A stretch of DNA of 16,379 nt from Flavobacterium sp. Lineage in GTDB: Bacteria; Bacteroidota; Bacteroidia; Flavobacteriales; Flavobacteriaceae. The notes beneath the pieces are model-generated. The model was given only the letters and a program-made list of their open reading frames with translations, was not told the origin of the DNA and made no database searches. The translations under genes and the position numbers were made by a program. Positions 5,831 to 14,248 of this stretch are shown here, piece by piece (position 1 is the stretch's first letter; each line of letters opens with the position of its first letter). Location of the stretch: assembly GCA_030152225.1 (NCBI GenBank), contig JASLHL010000245.1:1-16379 (forward strand), read 5' to 3'.

Positions 5831-6841
5831 CTAAAAGATATTCACTTCTGCTTCTAAGTGAATATTAAAAATGTTAAAAACCTCATTCTGAATGGTTTCG
5901 GATAGTTTTTTTAGTTCAATACCTTGGGCTTTGCCATAGTTAACAAGTACAAGGGCTTGCTTGTCGTGTACACCAGCGTCGCCAATTCGATAACCTTTGT
6001 ATCCGATGGTCTCAATTAACCAGCCAGCGGGAATTTTGGTATAGGCGTCATTTACGGGATAAAAGGGTAGCGTTGGGTATTTAGCTTGTAAGCGTTCAAA
6101 TAATTCGTTGCTAACAACAGGATTTTTAAAAAAGCTGCCACTATTGCCAAGTTCGGTAGGATTGGGCAATTTACTGCTGCGTATAGCAATAACTGCATGA
6201 CTGATGTCTTGAATGGTCGGTGTTGTTACACCCATTGTTTCCAATTCCTTAGTAATAGCTCCATAATTGGTGTGTAAAACGTGGTTCCTTTTGGTAAGCT
6301 TGTACGTAGCTGAAAGGATGATGTATTGGTCTTTTGCCTCTTTTTTGAAGATGCTTTCTCTGTAGTCAAATTGACAAGCAGCATTGGTGAATTCTTCTAT
6401 TTCTAGAGTTTTTATATTCAGTGCTTTACAATGCACCATCGTGTCTTTAATTTCAACGCCATAAGCGCCAATGTTCTGAATAGGTGTTGTCCCCACATGA
6501 CCTGGAATTAGCGATAAATTTTCCAAGCCACCAAAATCTCGAGCTAAAGTCCATTGAACAAAATCATGCCATATCTCACTTGCACTAGCCTCTACAACAA
6601 CATAGTCATCATTTTCCGCTACAATTTCAATCCCCTTAAGATTGAGTTTAATTACTAGGTTTTCAATGTCTTGCGTCAATAGCATATTACTCCCACCACT
6701 TAAAATAAAGTACGCTTGATCAGGCGTTGTTTGAATCAGTTGGATGAGTTCCTCCATGGAATTAGCTTGTGCAAAGCGTTTTGCCTGTACGTCAATACCA
6801 AAAGTATTATAGGGTTTTAGCGAAATATTTTCTTGAATCAT
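5831..6841 (-). CDS. murB: UDP-N-acetylenolpyruvoylglucosamine reductase MurB (type I)
   Basis: MurB reduces UDP-GlcNAc-enolpyruvate to UDP-MurNAc with NADPH and bound FAD, the second committed step of peptidoglycan synthesis in the cytoplasm. The 336-aa length and motifs fit the E. coli-like type I enzyme. Visible are NTFGIDVQA near the N-terminus, the FAD-binding SGGSNMLL (48-55), GLENLSLIPGHVGTTPIQNIGAYGVE (105-130), the type I Y-R pair in FDYRESIF (160-161), GNSGSFFKNP with the proton-donor serine (S235), and the C-terminal AGWLIE...G-D-A-G-V-H followed by AEVNIF with the conserved Glu (E332). It starts 28 nt after recF and is probably co-transcribed with it; pairing of murB with recF is not metabolically obvious. 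Confidence 0.97.
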   Translation of the reverse strand: MIQENISLKPYNTFGIDVQAKRFAQANSMEELIQLIQTTPDQAYFILSGGSNMLLTQDIENLVIKLNLKGIEIVAENDDYVVVEASASEIWHDFVQWTLARDFGGLENLSLIPGHVGTTPIQNIGAYGVEIKDTMVHCKALNIKTLEIEEFTNAACQFDYRESIFKKEAKDQYIILSATYKLTKRNHVLHTNYGAITKELETMGVTTPTIQDISHAVIAIRSSKLPNPTELGNSGSFFKNPVVSNELFERLQAKYPTLPFYPVNDAYTKIPAGWLIETIGYKGYRIGDAGVHDKQALVLVNYGKAQGIELKKLSETIQNEVFNIFNIHLEAEVNIF

Positions 6842-6869
6842 AGCGTATTGTAATTGTAATCCGTTTGTT

Positions 6870-7952
6870 TTATTCTACTGTAAAGATTTTAAAGTCTTGG
6901 TTGATCGAATTTAAAAGGGATTCCGTTCGATCCAAGTGTGTATCGGTAATGAACATTTGTCCAAAAGTATCCAAATTCACTAGTTCTAAAATTTGACGAA
7001 CGCGAAGTTCATCTAATTTGTCAAAAATGTCGTCAAACAACAAAATAGGCGCAATGCCATGTTGTTTCTTCAAAAACTCAAATTGGGCTAGCTTTAGTGC
7101 AATTAAAAATGATTTTTGTTGGCCTTGTGAGCCGAATTTTTTAATTGGACTTCCCTTGAGTAAAAAAACAAGATCATCTTTGTGAATGCCGACTGAAGTA
7201 TACTGTAAGGCGCGATCTTTTTGAATATTTTGATCAAATAGCTCTCGCATACTATGATGTTCCAATTGAGATTCGTATACGAGGTTGACTTCGTCTTTAT
7301 TTCCTGTAATCAATTGGTGATATTGATTGAAAATAGGAATAAATTCACGAAGAAAATCGCGTCGAATTTCGTAAATCGGTTGAGCAATGGTTTCAATTTG
7401 TTCGTTGTAAATCTCAAGTGTATCGCGATCGTAGTAGTTGTTGGATACAAAGCTCTTTAATAGCGCATTGCGTTGGGTAATCAACTTTTGATGTTGAATG
7501 AGCAATTGCAAATAGTTGCTGTTCATTTGAGAAATTACACTATCTAGAAACTTTCGTCTTGTTTCACTCCCTTCTATGATCAAATCGCTATCTGAAGGCG
7601 AAATAATTACTAGGGGAATAAAGCCAAAGTGATCCGAAAAGCGTTCGTAGTTTTTATTGTTGCGCTTGAGGATTTTTTTCTGTCCTTTCTTCAAGCTACA
7701 TAAGATGTGTTCGCTCTGTCCGTTTTTTTCAAACATTCCATCAATAACAAAAAAATCAGCACCCTGTTTGATATTTTGCACGGCAATGGGATTAAAATAG
7801 CTGCGGCCATACGCAATATAGTAGATTGAATCTAAAATATTCGTCTTACCAACGCCATTTAATCCAATAAAACAGTTGATTTTAGCATTAAATTCAAAAG
7901 ATTTATCTTCAATATTTTTAAAATTTAGAAGATCTATTTTTTTTAAATACAC
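6870..7952 (-). CDS. recF: DNA replication/repair protein RecF
   Basis: RecF is an SMC/ABC-like ATPase that works with RecO and RecR to load RecA on gapped DNA. I start it at GTG 7952, giving 360 aa beginning (M)[13 protein letters not shown], the usual RecF opening and length. The longer frame to TTG 8015 adds 21 residues unlike the family, and that TTG lies inside a TATTTTTG promoter box. In the 360-aa numbering, Walker [10 protein letters not shown] is at 30-38, the ABC signature FGSQGQQK at 273-280, Walker B ILLFDD at 303-308 and the D-loop DKLDELR at 311-317. The middle part is the helical lobe II. It is the first gene of a minus-strand run with murB, divergent from the TPR gene. Confidence 0.93.
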   Translation of the reverse strand: MYLKKIDLLNFKNIEDKSFEFNAKINCFIGLNGVGKTNILDSIYYIAYGRSYFNPIAVQNIKQGADFFVIDGMFEKNGQSEHILCSLKKGQKKILKRNNKNYERFSDHFGFIPLVIISPSDSDLIIEGSETRRKFLDSVISQMNSNYLQLLIQHQKLITQRNALLKSFVSNNYYDRDTLEIYNEQIETIAQPIYEIRRDFLREFIPIFNQYHQLITGNKDEVNLVYESQLEHHSMRELFDQNIQKDRALQYTSVGIHKDDLVFLLKGSPIKKFGSQGQQKSFLIALKLAQFEFLKKQHGIAPILLFDDIFDKLDELRVRQILELVNLDTFGQMFITDTHLDRTESLLNSINQDFKIFTVE

Positions 7953-8012
7953 GGGAATATAGGTATTTTTAACGAGTGAGTGATAGTATTGTCTAATTTG
8001 GTTGCAAATTAT

Positions 8013-8020
8013 CAAAAATA
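8013..8020 (-). promoter_or_regulatory. -7 promoter box for recF-murB
   Basis: On the minus strand TATTTTTG (8020-8013) fits TAnnTTTG and lies about 60 nt upstream of the proposed recF GTG. The nearest TTG upstream is 24 nt away, slightly longer than ideal. The box makes a start at 8015 implausible. Confidence 0.45.
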
Positions 8021-8056
8021 TTAATAGTAAGCACTTTTATATTACAATAAAAATCA

Positions 8057-8064
8057 TATTTTTG
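8057..8064 (+). promoter_or_regulatory. -7 promoter box for the TPR gene
   Basis: TATTTTTG fits TAnnTTTG and lies 22 nt before the ATG at 8087. Only a T-rich stretch (acttttat) stands at the -33 position. It is back-to-back with the recF box on the other strand. Confidence 0.5.
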
Positions 8065-8086
8065 CCTTTCATTAAACTTTTTATAC

Positions 8087-8878
8087 ATGGCAACTTATAA
8101 TAAAAGAGGTTATAAAGCTCCTAAACCGGAAGACGAAACGGTAGATAACGAATTTGATCAGTATAGTTCAGTTGATACTTCTAACAGTACTACGGCAGAG
8201 GTATTTAATTCCTTAGATCAAGGAGCAAATAGAATGGAAGGTTGGGTAGCGAGAAATCAAAAAGCAATTTTTGGTATCGTTGGAGCTATTGCTTTAGTTA
8301 CTATTGGTTATGTTGGTTATAATAAGTTTGTGGTTGAGCCTAAAAATGACGAAGCAGCAAATGAAATGTTTCAGGCACAATCGTATTACAATGACGCTTT
8401 CACTAACGAAACAGAAAAACAAAACCTATTGAACTTAGCCTTAAACGGTGGAGAAGGGAAATTGGGATTTTTGGGAATCATAGAAAACTACAAAGGAACT
8501 GCATCGGCTAATTTAGCACACTACTATGCAGGGACAACTTACCTAAACCAAGGGGAGTTTAAAAAAGCAATTGAGCAATTAGAACAATATAAAGTGGTGA
8601 GCGCTGAGGCGATCATTGGTGCTTCAGCATTAGGTGCTATCGGAGATGCTTTCTCTGAACTAGGACAACATGCAGATGCTTTTGATTACTACAAAAAAGC
8701 AGCAGCACACAACAAGAATGATTTCAGTACACCAAGATTTTTATATAAAGCGGGAATTGCTGCTTTAGAAGATGGTAAAAAAGCAGAAGCTTTGAAATTG
8801 TTTAATGAGGTTAAAAACAACTACTCAACAGCTATGGAAGCAACGTTGGTAGAGTCTTTAATCGGTCTTGCTCAATAA
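8087..8878 (+). CDS. TPR protein with single membrane anchor
   Basis: This 263-aa protein has a polar N-terminal segment (1-58), one hydrophobic helix (about 60-78, AIFGIVGAIALVTIGYVGY) and a long helical C-terminal part with TPR-like repeats: about 140-172 (ANLAHYYAGTTYLNQGEFKKAIEQL), 178-208 (ALGAIGDAFSELGQHADAFDYYKKA) and 217-246 (LYKAGIAALEDGKKAEALKLFNEV). The layout, one helix followed by periplasmic TPRs, resembles YfgM-type proteins that associate with the translocon or periplasmic chaperones, but this relation is inferred from architecture only. It has its own promoter box and ends 1 nt before ribH, so the two are almost certainly co-transcribed. Confidence 0.85.
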   Translation: MATYNKRGYKAPKPEDETVDNEFDQYSSVDTSNSTTAEVFNSLDQGANRMEGWVARNQKAIFGIVGAIALVTIGYVGYNKFVVEPKNDEAANEMFQAQSYYNDAFTNETEKQNLLNLALNGGEGKLGFLGIIENYKGTASANLAHYYAGTTYLNQGEFKKAIEQLEQYKVVSAEAIIGASALGAIGDAFSELGQHADAFDYYKKAAAHNKNDFSTPRFLYKAGIAALEDGKKAEALKLFNEVKNNYSTAMEATLVESLIGLAQ

Positions 8879-8879
8879 T

Positions 8880-9368
8880 ATGGCAACAGCGAATAAAAAC
8901 TTATCGGCATACGATAAAACAAAATTACCTTCCGCATCGGATATGAAAGTCGGAATCGTGGTATCCAATTGGAATGATACGATTACAGAGGGCTTGTTTG
9001 AAGGGGCGAAAAAAACATTTTTAGATTGCGGGTTACAAGAAGAAGGGTTGATCCGTTGGGATGTACCGGGAAGCTTTGAACTGGTTTTCGGAGCGAAGCG
9101 AATGATTGAGCGTTTCGAAGACTTGGATGCAGTGATTGTGATCGGCTGTGTGATCAAAGGAGAAACCATGCATTTTGAATTTGTTTGTGAAGGCGTTACA
9201 CACGGAATTAAAGACTTAAATTTAATAGCAGATATTCCCGTTATTTTCTGTGTACTTACAGATAATACAATCGAACAGTCGCTCGCTAGGAGTGGCGGAG
9301 ATATGGGGAATAAGGGCGTAGAGGCTGCGGTCACTGCCCTGAAAATGATCGCTTTAAATCGTTTATAA
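8880..9368 (+). CDS. ribH: 6,7-dimethyl-8-ribityllumazine synthase RibH
   Basis: RibH condenses 5-amino-6-ribitylamino-uracil with 3,4-dihydroxybutanone phosphate, the penultimate step of riboflavin synthesis. With ATG 8880 the protein has 162 aa; an in-frame TTG 12 nt earlier overlaps the TPR gene stop and is less likely. Motifs: VSNWNDTITEGL (28-39), where W31 takes the place of the usual ring-stacking aromatic, PGSFELVFGAKR (63-74), GCVIKGETMHFEFV (89-102) with catalytic H98, TDNTIEQSLAR (127-137) with the phosphate-binding R137, and GNKGVEAA (143-150). It lacks a neighbouring rib gene, and a strong terminator follows it, so it forms a two-gene unit with the TPR protein. Confidence 0.96.
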   Translation: MATANKNLSAYDKTKLPSASDMKVGIVVSNWNDTITEGLFEGAKKTFLDCGLQEEGLIRWDVPGSFELVFGAKRMIERFEDLDAVIVIGCVIKGETMHFEFVCEGVTHGIKDLNLIADIPVIFCVLTDNTIEQSLARSGGDMGNKGVEAAVTALKMIALNRL

Positions 9369-9378
9369 AAAAACAAAG

Positions 9379-9408
9379 AAAAGCCTGTGTAAAAACAGGC
9401 TTTTTTTT
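9379..9408 (+). terminator. Rho-independent terminator after ribH
   Basis: The perfect 10-bp stem aaaagcctgt (9379-9388) / acaggctttt (9395-9404) with a 6-nt loop ends in a run of eight T's (9401-9408). It starts 10 nt after the ribH stop. Confidence 0.95.
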
Positions 9409-9468
9409 ATTATGCTCATCCAAAAAGTGAAAAAATAGTTAAGGAAGCAATTCCCCTATTTATTTCTT

Positions 9469-9476
9469 TAAATTTG
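9469..9476 (+). promoter_or_regulatory. -7 promoter box for the mutL run
   Basis: TAAATTTG matches TAnnTTTG, 47 nt before the mutL ATG. No TTG is seen 19-21 nt upstream. It is the only such box between the ribH terminator and mutL, and the following genes are packed without gaps, so it probably drives mutL through the phosphatase-fold gene. Confidence 0.5.
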
Positions 9477-9523
9477 TAGGAGTAGAGTTAAAAGTTTTAA
9501 TCAAAAAAACCTTCATTTTTTAA

Positions 9524-11632
9524 ATGTCTAATATCATTCGATTATTACCAGATCACGTAGCCAATCAGATTGCCGCAGGAGAAGTGGTTCAACGCCCAGC
9601 TTCTGTTGTAAAGGAGTTGATTGAAAATGCAGTGGATGCAGACGCAACTGAGATTAAATTGGTACTGAAAGATGCTGGAAAAACCTTGATTCAAGTAATC
9701 GATAATGGCAAAGGAATGAATGAAACAGATGCGAGAATGGCTTTTGAACGCCATGCTACATCTAAAATATCCAAAGCAGAAGATTTATTTGCCTTACATA
9801 CCAAAGGATTTAGAGGAGAAGCACTAGCGTCTATTGCCGCTATTGCCCATGTGGATCTAAAAACCTGTTTACGCCATAGCGAATTGGGTACACACCTGAT
9901 TATGGAAGGATCGAAAGTGATTTCGCAAGAAGTGACTGTAACGCCTCCAGGAACGGTGTTCTCTGTAAAAAATCTCTTTTTTAATATTCCTGCACGTCGA
10001 AATTTCTTGAAGTCCGACAATGTCGAATTTCGAAATATCGTCGATGAATTTGAACGTATTACTTTAGTGCATCCTGCTATTAGTTTTACGCTGATTCACA
10101 ATGGGAGTGAGGTATTCAATTTACCCAGTTCAAATTTGCGTCAACGCATTGTCAATGTGTTTGGCGTAAAGACCAATGAGAAATTAGTACCCATCGAAGA
10201 GATAACGGAAATCGTTACTATTCGCGGGTTTATTGGAAAACCAGAATTTGCCAAAAAAAGCCGAGGGGAACAATTCTTCTTTGTCAATGATCGCTATATC
10301 CGCAGTGGTTATTTACACCATTCTGTCTTAGCAGCCTATGAAGGATTATTAAAAGATGGCACTCATCCTACCTATTTTATTTACTTAACTGTGCCAACGA
10401 ATTCCATCGATATCAATATACATCCCACAAAGACGGAGATTAAATTTGATGATGAACAAGCGTTGTACAGTATTTTGCGTTCGGCGATTAAACACAGCCT
10501 AGGGCAGTTTAATGTTGCGCCTGTACTGGATTTTCACCGGGATGAAGGACTAGATGTACCCTATGAATTCAAAGATAGGGAAGCGGAAACTCCATTGATC
10601 GAAATCGATACGCATTACAATCCCTTTAGCAATGAAGGGCTAAACCCAACAGAAGAAGTTTATAATCCTTTTGAGCAAACGCCAAGTAGTTTGTCAGGTG
10701 GTGGGCGTTCGGACTTTGTTGAGCAAGGATTTAATCCTTTTGAAGAAAGTTCATTCTTACGTCAAGAGGAGCCGCAAACGGAAGAGGAAGAAACGGACGT
10801 TTTTGAAAGCAAGTTGACGACAAGCAAGTCAGCAATTGATTTTTCTTCGTTCAAACAAGAGGGAAGAAAAGCGGATGAAGCCGTATTTTTTTCGAGTAAG
10901 TCCAATAAAACGGAAATTAAAAAGTCATCCGCCACTGAAGTGGGAGCGTGGCAAGAGGTGTTTGAGGGATTGAAAGGCAAGGGAAGTTCGCTGGATGTCA
11001 GTGGAATTACTTTTGAGCAAGAAGAAGTGACAGGAAGCTTGTTTGATGAGAGCACAGAGACCACCTTGGCTTCGCGTACCTTTCAAATTCAACGAAAGTA
11101 TATTGTCAGTCCGATTAAATCTGGCATGGTTATTATTAATCAAGGTAGGGCGCATCAGCGTATTTTGTACGAGAAATTTATTGGTAACATAACCAAGTCC
11201 AATGCTGTTTCTCAGCAATTGCTTTTTCCCTTAACTTTATACTATGCACCTTATGAAGTGGTTTTGCTAAAAGAAATTAGAATCTCGTTGAAGCAAATGG
11301 GATTTGATTTTGAAAACATGGGGGACGATCACGTGATCTTATCAGGATTACCTGTAAATGTGGCAGAAAGCGAAGCGCAAATTGTCCTAGATGATTTGAT
11401 TATGAGCTTTCAAGAGGGAATTCCCGAAACCAATTATATTCAAACTGAACGCATAGCGAAAACTTTAGCGCAAAGTTTGGCCGTCAAATCGGGAACGATA
11501 TTAAACGAAACAGAACAAGAAGATATTGTCAACTCTTTATTTGGTTGTAAAGAGCCCAACATATCTCCATTTATGAAGCCTACTTTTATCACGATGAAAG
11601 TAGAAGATATTGAACGAAAATTTATACTGTAA
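9524..11632 (+). CDS. mutL: DNA mismatch repair protein MutL
   Basis: MutL couples mismatch recognition by MutS to strand removal. The 702-aa protein has the GHKL ATPase domain with ENAVDADAT (34-42), DNGKGM (60-65), RHATSK (76-81) and GFRGEALASI (95-104), a transducer domain (about 200-335, NIHPTKTEIKF at 298-308), a long polar linker (about 336-515) and the C-terminal dimerisation domain (about 516-702). The linker carries three NPF motifs (366-368, 381-383, 404-406). A candidate sliding-clamp motif QQLLFP lies at 564-569. The endonuclease motif DQHA-xx-E-xxxx-E is not recognisable; the aligned segment reads NQGRAHQRILYE (539-550), and the C-terminal GCKEPNISPFMKPTF (674-688) differs from the CPHGRP motif. 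The ATG of the first rhomboid gene overlaps its stop (TAATG). Confidence 0.96.
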   Translation: MSNIIRLLPDHVANQIAAGEVVQRPASVVKELIENAVDADATEIKLVLKDAGKTLIQVIDNGKGMNETDARMAFERHATSKISKAEDLFALHTKGFRGEALASIAAIAHVDLKTCLRHSELGTHLIMEGSKVISQEVTVTPPGTVFSVKNLFFNIPARRNFLKSDNVEFRNIVDEFERITLVHPAISFTLIHNGSEVFNLPSSNLRQRIVNVFGVKTNEKLVPIEEITEIVTIRGFIGKPEFAKKSRGEQFFFVNDRYIRSGYLHHSVLAAYEGLLKDGTHPTYFIYLTVPTNSIDINIHPTKTEIKFDDEQALYSILRSAIKHSLGQFNVAPVLDFHRDEGLDVPYEFKDREAETPLIEIDTHYNPFSNEGLNPTEEVYNPFEQTPSSLSGGGRSDFVEQGFNPFEESSFLRQEEPQTEEEETDVFESKLTTSKSAIDFSSFKQEGRKADEAVFFSSKSNKTEIKKSSATEVGAWQEVFEGLKGKGSSLDVSGITFEQEEVTGSLFDESTETTLASRTFQIQRKYIVSPIKSGMVIINQGRAHQRILYEKFIGNITKSNAVSQQLLFPLTLYYAPYEVVLLKEIRISLKQMGFDFENMGDDHVILSGLPVNVAESEAQIVLDDLIMSFQEGIPETNYIQTERIAKTLAQSLAVKSGTILNETEQEDIVNSLFGCKEPNISPFMKPTFITMKVEDIERKFIL

Positions 11633-12381
11633 TGAGACTATCAGAAGGAGTAAAACAGTTATTGATTATAAACATTCTATTTTTTATAGGAAGCCAGTTT
11701 GTACCTGCGACCTACGATTATTTAGCGATGTATTATTTTGACAACCCTAAATTTCAGGTTTGGCAACCGCTGACTTATATGTTTATGCATGGAGGAATCA
11801 TGCATATCTTTTTCAATATGTTTGCGTTGTTTTCTTTTGGAACTACTTTAGAAATGATCTTTGGAACCAAGCGCTTGTATCTATTATTTCTGATTTCAGG
11901 ACTAGGTGCCGCTTTATTGCATATGGGGGTTAATTACTATTCGGTATCACAAGGTGTTAGTCAATTAGTTGCAGCCGGTTATACCGAGTCAGATATCTAT
12001 GACTTATTGCGCAATGGAATGTACAATACCCAGTGGGAATCTATTTTGGGGTCGGCTGATTTAGGGGCGATGATTGGTGGATTTAATGCGCCAGTTGTAG
12101 GAGCTTCAGGAGCAGTTTATGGATTTTTAGTGGCTTTTGCCTATATGTTCCCCAATGCTGAACTAATGATGATGTTTATTCCAGTACCCATCAAAGCGAA
12201 GTACTTTGTACCTGGCATTTTAGCGATTGACTTAATCGGCGGATTAACAGGTGGATTCAGTATTTTTGGTGGAGGAACAGGAATTGCTCACTTTGCACAC
12301 GTTGGAGGCGCTTTAACGGGATTCTTACTCGTGCGCTACTGGAAAAAGAATCAGTTCAAACAAAATCGTTGGGATTTGTAA
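11632..12381 (+). CDS. Rhomboid family intramembrane serine protease 1
   Basis: Rhomboids cleave membrane proteins within the bilayer using a Ser-His dyad. This 249-aa protein has the HGGIMHIFFNM motif (H53, H58, N62), the catalytic serine S159 in GASG (157-160) followed by AVYGFL, and the catalytic histidine H223 in AHFAHVGGALTG. About six membrane helices are visible, with an unusually long hydrophilic loop between the second/third helices and the catalytic serine helix (about 100-152). Its ATG shares a base with the mutL stop (TAATG), implying translational coupling, and it ends 1 nt before a second rhomboid gene. The substrate is unknown. Confidence 0.93.
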   Translation: MRLSEGVKQLLIINILFFIGSQFVPATYDYLAMYYFDNPKFQVWQPLTYMFMHGGIMHIFFNMFALFSFGTTLEMIFGTKRLYLLFLISGLGAALLHMGVNYYSVSQGVSQLVAAGYTESDIYDLLRNGMYNTQWESILGSADLGAMIGGFNAPVVGASGAVYGFLVAFAYMFPNAELMMMFIPVPIKAKYFVPGILAIDLIGGLTGGFSIFGGGTGIAHFAHVGGALTGFLLVRYWKKNQFKQNRWDL

Positions 12382-12382
12382 A

Positions 12383-13207
12383 ATGAATATACTAGATGAT
12401 GTAAAGAGAAAGCTAAAAACAGGGGATAAAGTACAACTACTTATTATCAGTAATGTACTTGTTTTTGTCTTGCTTTTTGGACTTTCTGCTGTTTTGTCTT
12501 CGGTTTACCACAGCGTATTCCCTTATCTCGCTTTTGTAGCAGATGGAGCCGCTTCCTTGACTCGTTTCTGGACCTTTATCTCTTATTCTTTTGTACATGC
12601 GAATATTTGGCATTTACTACTGAATATGATTATGCTATTCTTTGTAAGTAATCTATTCTTTACCTTCTTTTCCTCTAGACAATTTTTGGTTGTTTATTTT
12701 ATGGGAGCCTTGGGAGGAAGCGTATTATATTATGTGTGTTCGTTCTTCTTTTCCATGGGGTATGGTTTAGTAGGGGCTTCTGCCGCTGTGATGGCTCCTC
12801 TTATGGCCTTAGCTAGTTTTGCCCCTCAAATGGAAGTGCGCCTAGCCTTGATTGGGAGAATAAAAATGATGTATATTGCCGCCTTTATTATTATCATCGA
12901 TCTATTTCAATTGTCTTCAAGTAATGTTGGAGGGCATATTGCCCATCTAGGTGGTGCTTTGGTCGGTGTAGGATATACCGTATTATTGAAGAATGGCATT
13001 GATTTAGCGAAACGCAAAAAGCGAACAGCAAAAAATAAATCTACATTTAAACAGGTTTACGTTAATAAAAAGGTAGATAAAAGCGTTAATAGAGAAGAAA
13101 CAACCCAAAAGCAAATTGATGCTATTTTAGATAAGATCAGTAAGTCAGGCTATGAAAGCTTAAACAAAGAGGAAAAAGAGTTTCTTTTTCGTCAAGGAAA
13201 TAAGTAA
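12383..13207 (+). CDS. Rhomboid family serine protease 2 with C-terminal tail domain
   Basis: This 274-aa protein has rhomboid motifs HANIWHLLLNM (H72, H77, N81), a catalytic serine in GASA (S133; the more usual GASG has Gly after Ser) and H188 in GGHIAHLGGALVG. Six helices end near residue 203. A basic linker (about 207-232) leads to a small C-terminal segment, QIDAILDKISKSGYESLNKEEKEFLF (243-269), matching the short tail domain often attached to Bacteroidota rhomboids (I recall it as DUF6576). It starts 1 nt after rhomboid 1 and ends 3 nt before the next gene. Both key catalytic residues are present, so activity is expected. Two adjacent rhomboids that differ in loop, motif and tail suggest different substrates rather than a recent duplication. 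Confidence 0.92.
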   Translation: MNILDDVKRKLKTGDKVQLLIISNVLVFVLLFGLSAVLSSVYHSVFPYLAFVADGAASLTRFWTFISYSFVHANIWHLLLNMIMLFFVSNLFFTFFSSRQFLVVYFMGALGGSVLYYVCSFFFSMGYGLVGASAAVMAPLMALASFAPQMEVRLALIGRIKMMYIAAFIIIIDLFQLSSSNVGGHIAHLGGALVGVGYTVLLKNGIDLAKRKKRTAKNKSTFKQVYVNKKVDKSVNREETTQKQIDAILDKISKSGYESLNKEEKEFLFRQGNK

Positions 13208-13210
13208 AAA

Positions 13211-14248
13211 ATGAAAAAATTATCTTGGTTTAACAAAGCCGTATTTATCTTGAATGTCCTTGTTGCTATAGGGACATTATTGGGGTATGTATTGCCTTTC
13301 TTAGCGCCAAAACTATTTCCTTTTCTCTCTGTTTTTACCTTGATTCTCCCTTCGTTAATCTTGACCAATTTTGTGTTTCTAGTCTATTGGGCAATCCAAG
13401 TGAAAAGGCAAATGATTCTATCGGCTTTAATCTTAGTTTTGGGTATTACTTTTATTACCAAATTCTATAAGATTACAGGTAAAAATGAGCCTACGGAGCC
13501 AAGTGATATTGTATTGATGACGTATAATGTTCGACTATTTAATTTGTTTAAATGGATTCCCGATGAATTTGTTCCACAGAAAATTAAAGAATTCGTCGAT
13601 TTACAAGATCCCGATATTCTGTGCTTACAAGAATACTCAAAAGGTGCTGCCTTAGACTTTAAACAGTTTCCCTATAAATACATTGTTTCCCATGGAGAAA
13701 AAATTAAAACGGGACAAGCCATTTACTCCAAGTATCGCATTATTGATAAAGGAGAAATCAATTTACCCAACTCCAATAACAATGTGATTTTTGCCGATCT
13801 AGTTATTGATTCGGATACGATACGCGTGTATAGCATCCATTTACAGTCTATTAGTATTAGCCCTGATATTCATGAAAAAATAGATGAGGAGAAGTCTAAA
13901 CGCATTTTTAGACGTATTTCTAATGCCTTTACCGAACAACAAATGCAATCGGAGTTGATTCAATCCCATATGAAAGACGCCACCCACCGCAAAGTGATTT
14001 GCGGTGACATGAATAATAGCGCCTTTTCGTATGTGTATAGCAACATTAAAGGGGATCTCAAAGATGCTTTTATCGAAGCAGGAAGCGGGTTTGGAAAGAG
14101 TTACGACTTTCCCTATTACCCGATGCGTATTGATTATGTTTTTGTTGATCCTAGTATAGAGGTAAAATCCTTTAAAACGCATAGTGACTTTCGAAATTCA
14201 GACCACTTTCCCATTGTAACGCGTTTGGTGATACCTACACGCGACTAA
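13211..14248 (+). CDS. Membrane-anchored endonuclease/exonuclease/phosphatase-fold protein
   Basis: This 345-aa protein has three hydrophobic segments (about 9-31, 36-60, 69-86) and then an endonuclease/exonuclease/phosphatase (EEP) domain from about residue 98. The metal-dependent catalytic motifs are all visible: MTYNVR (N106), LCLQEY (E141), SIHLQ (H210), GDMNN (D266, N268), RIDYVF (D308) and NSDHFP (D331, H332). The fold covers DNases, phosphodiesterases and sphingomyelinase-like enzymes. The membrane anchor argues against a DNA substrate and for a lipid or other phosphoester, though this is inference. It is the last gene of the mutL run, and its stop overlaps the convergent MFS stop by 4 nt. 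Confidence 0.9.
   Translation: MKKLSWFNKAVFILNVLVAIGTLLGYVLPFLAPKLFPFLSVFTLILPSLILTNFVFLVYWAIQVKRQMILSALILVLGITFITKFYKITGKNEPTEPSDIVLMTYNVRLFNLFKWIPDEFVPQKIKEFVDLQDPDILCLQEYSKGAALDFKQFPYKYIVSHGEKIKTGQAIYSKYRIIDKGEINLPNSNNNVIFADLVIDSDTIRVYSIHLQSISISPDIHEKIDEEKSKRIFRRISNAFTEQQMQSELIQSHMKDATHRKVICGDMNNSAFSYVYSNIKGDLKDAFIEAGSGFGKSYDFPYYPMRIDYVFVDPSIEVKSFKTHSDFRNSDHFPIVTRLVIPTRD

Noticed and set aside
8858..9376. Long minus-strand ORF (172 codons) opposite ribH
   Set aside because: It lies entirely over ribH, whose motifs are unambiguous; the antisense frame is Ser/Thr/Ile-rich with no domain and no promoter.
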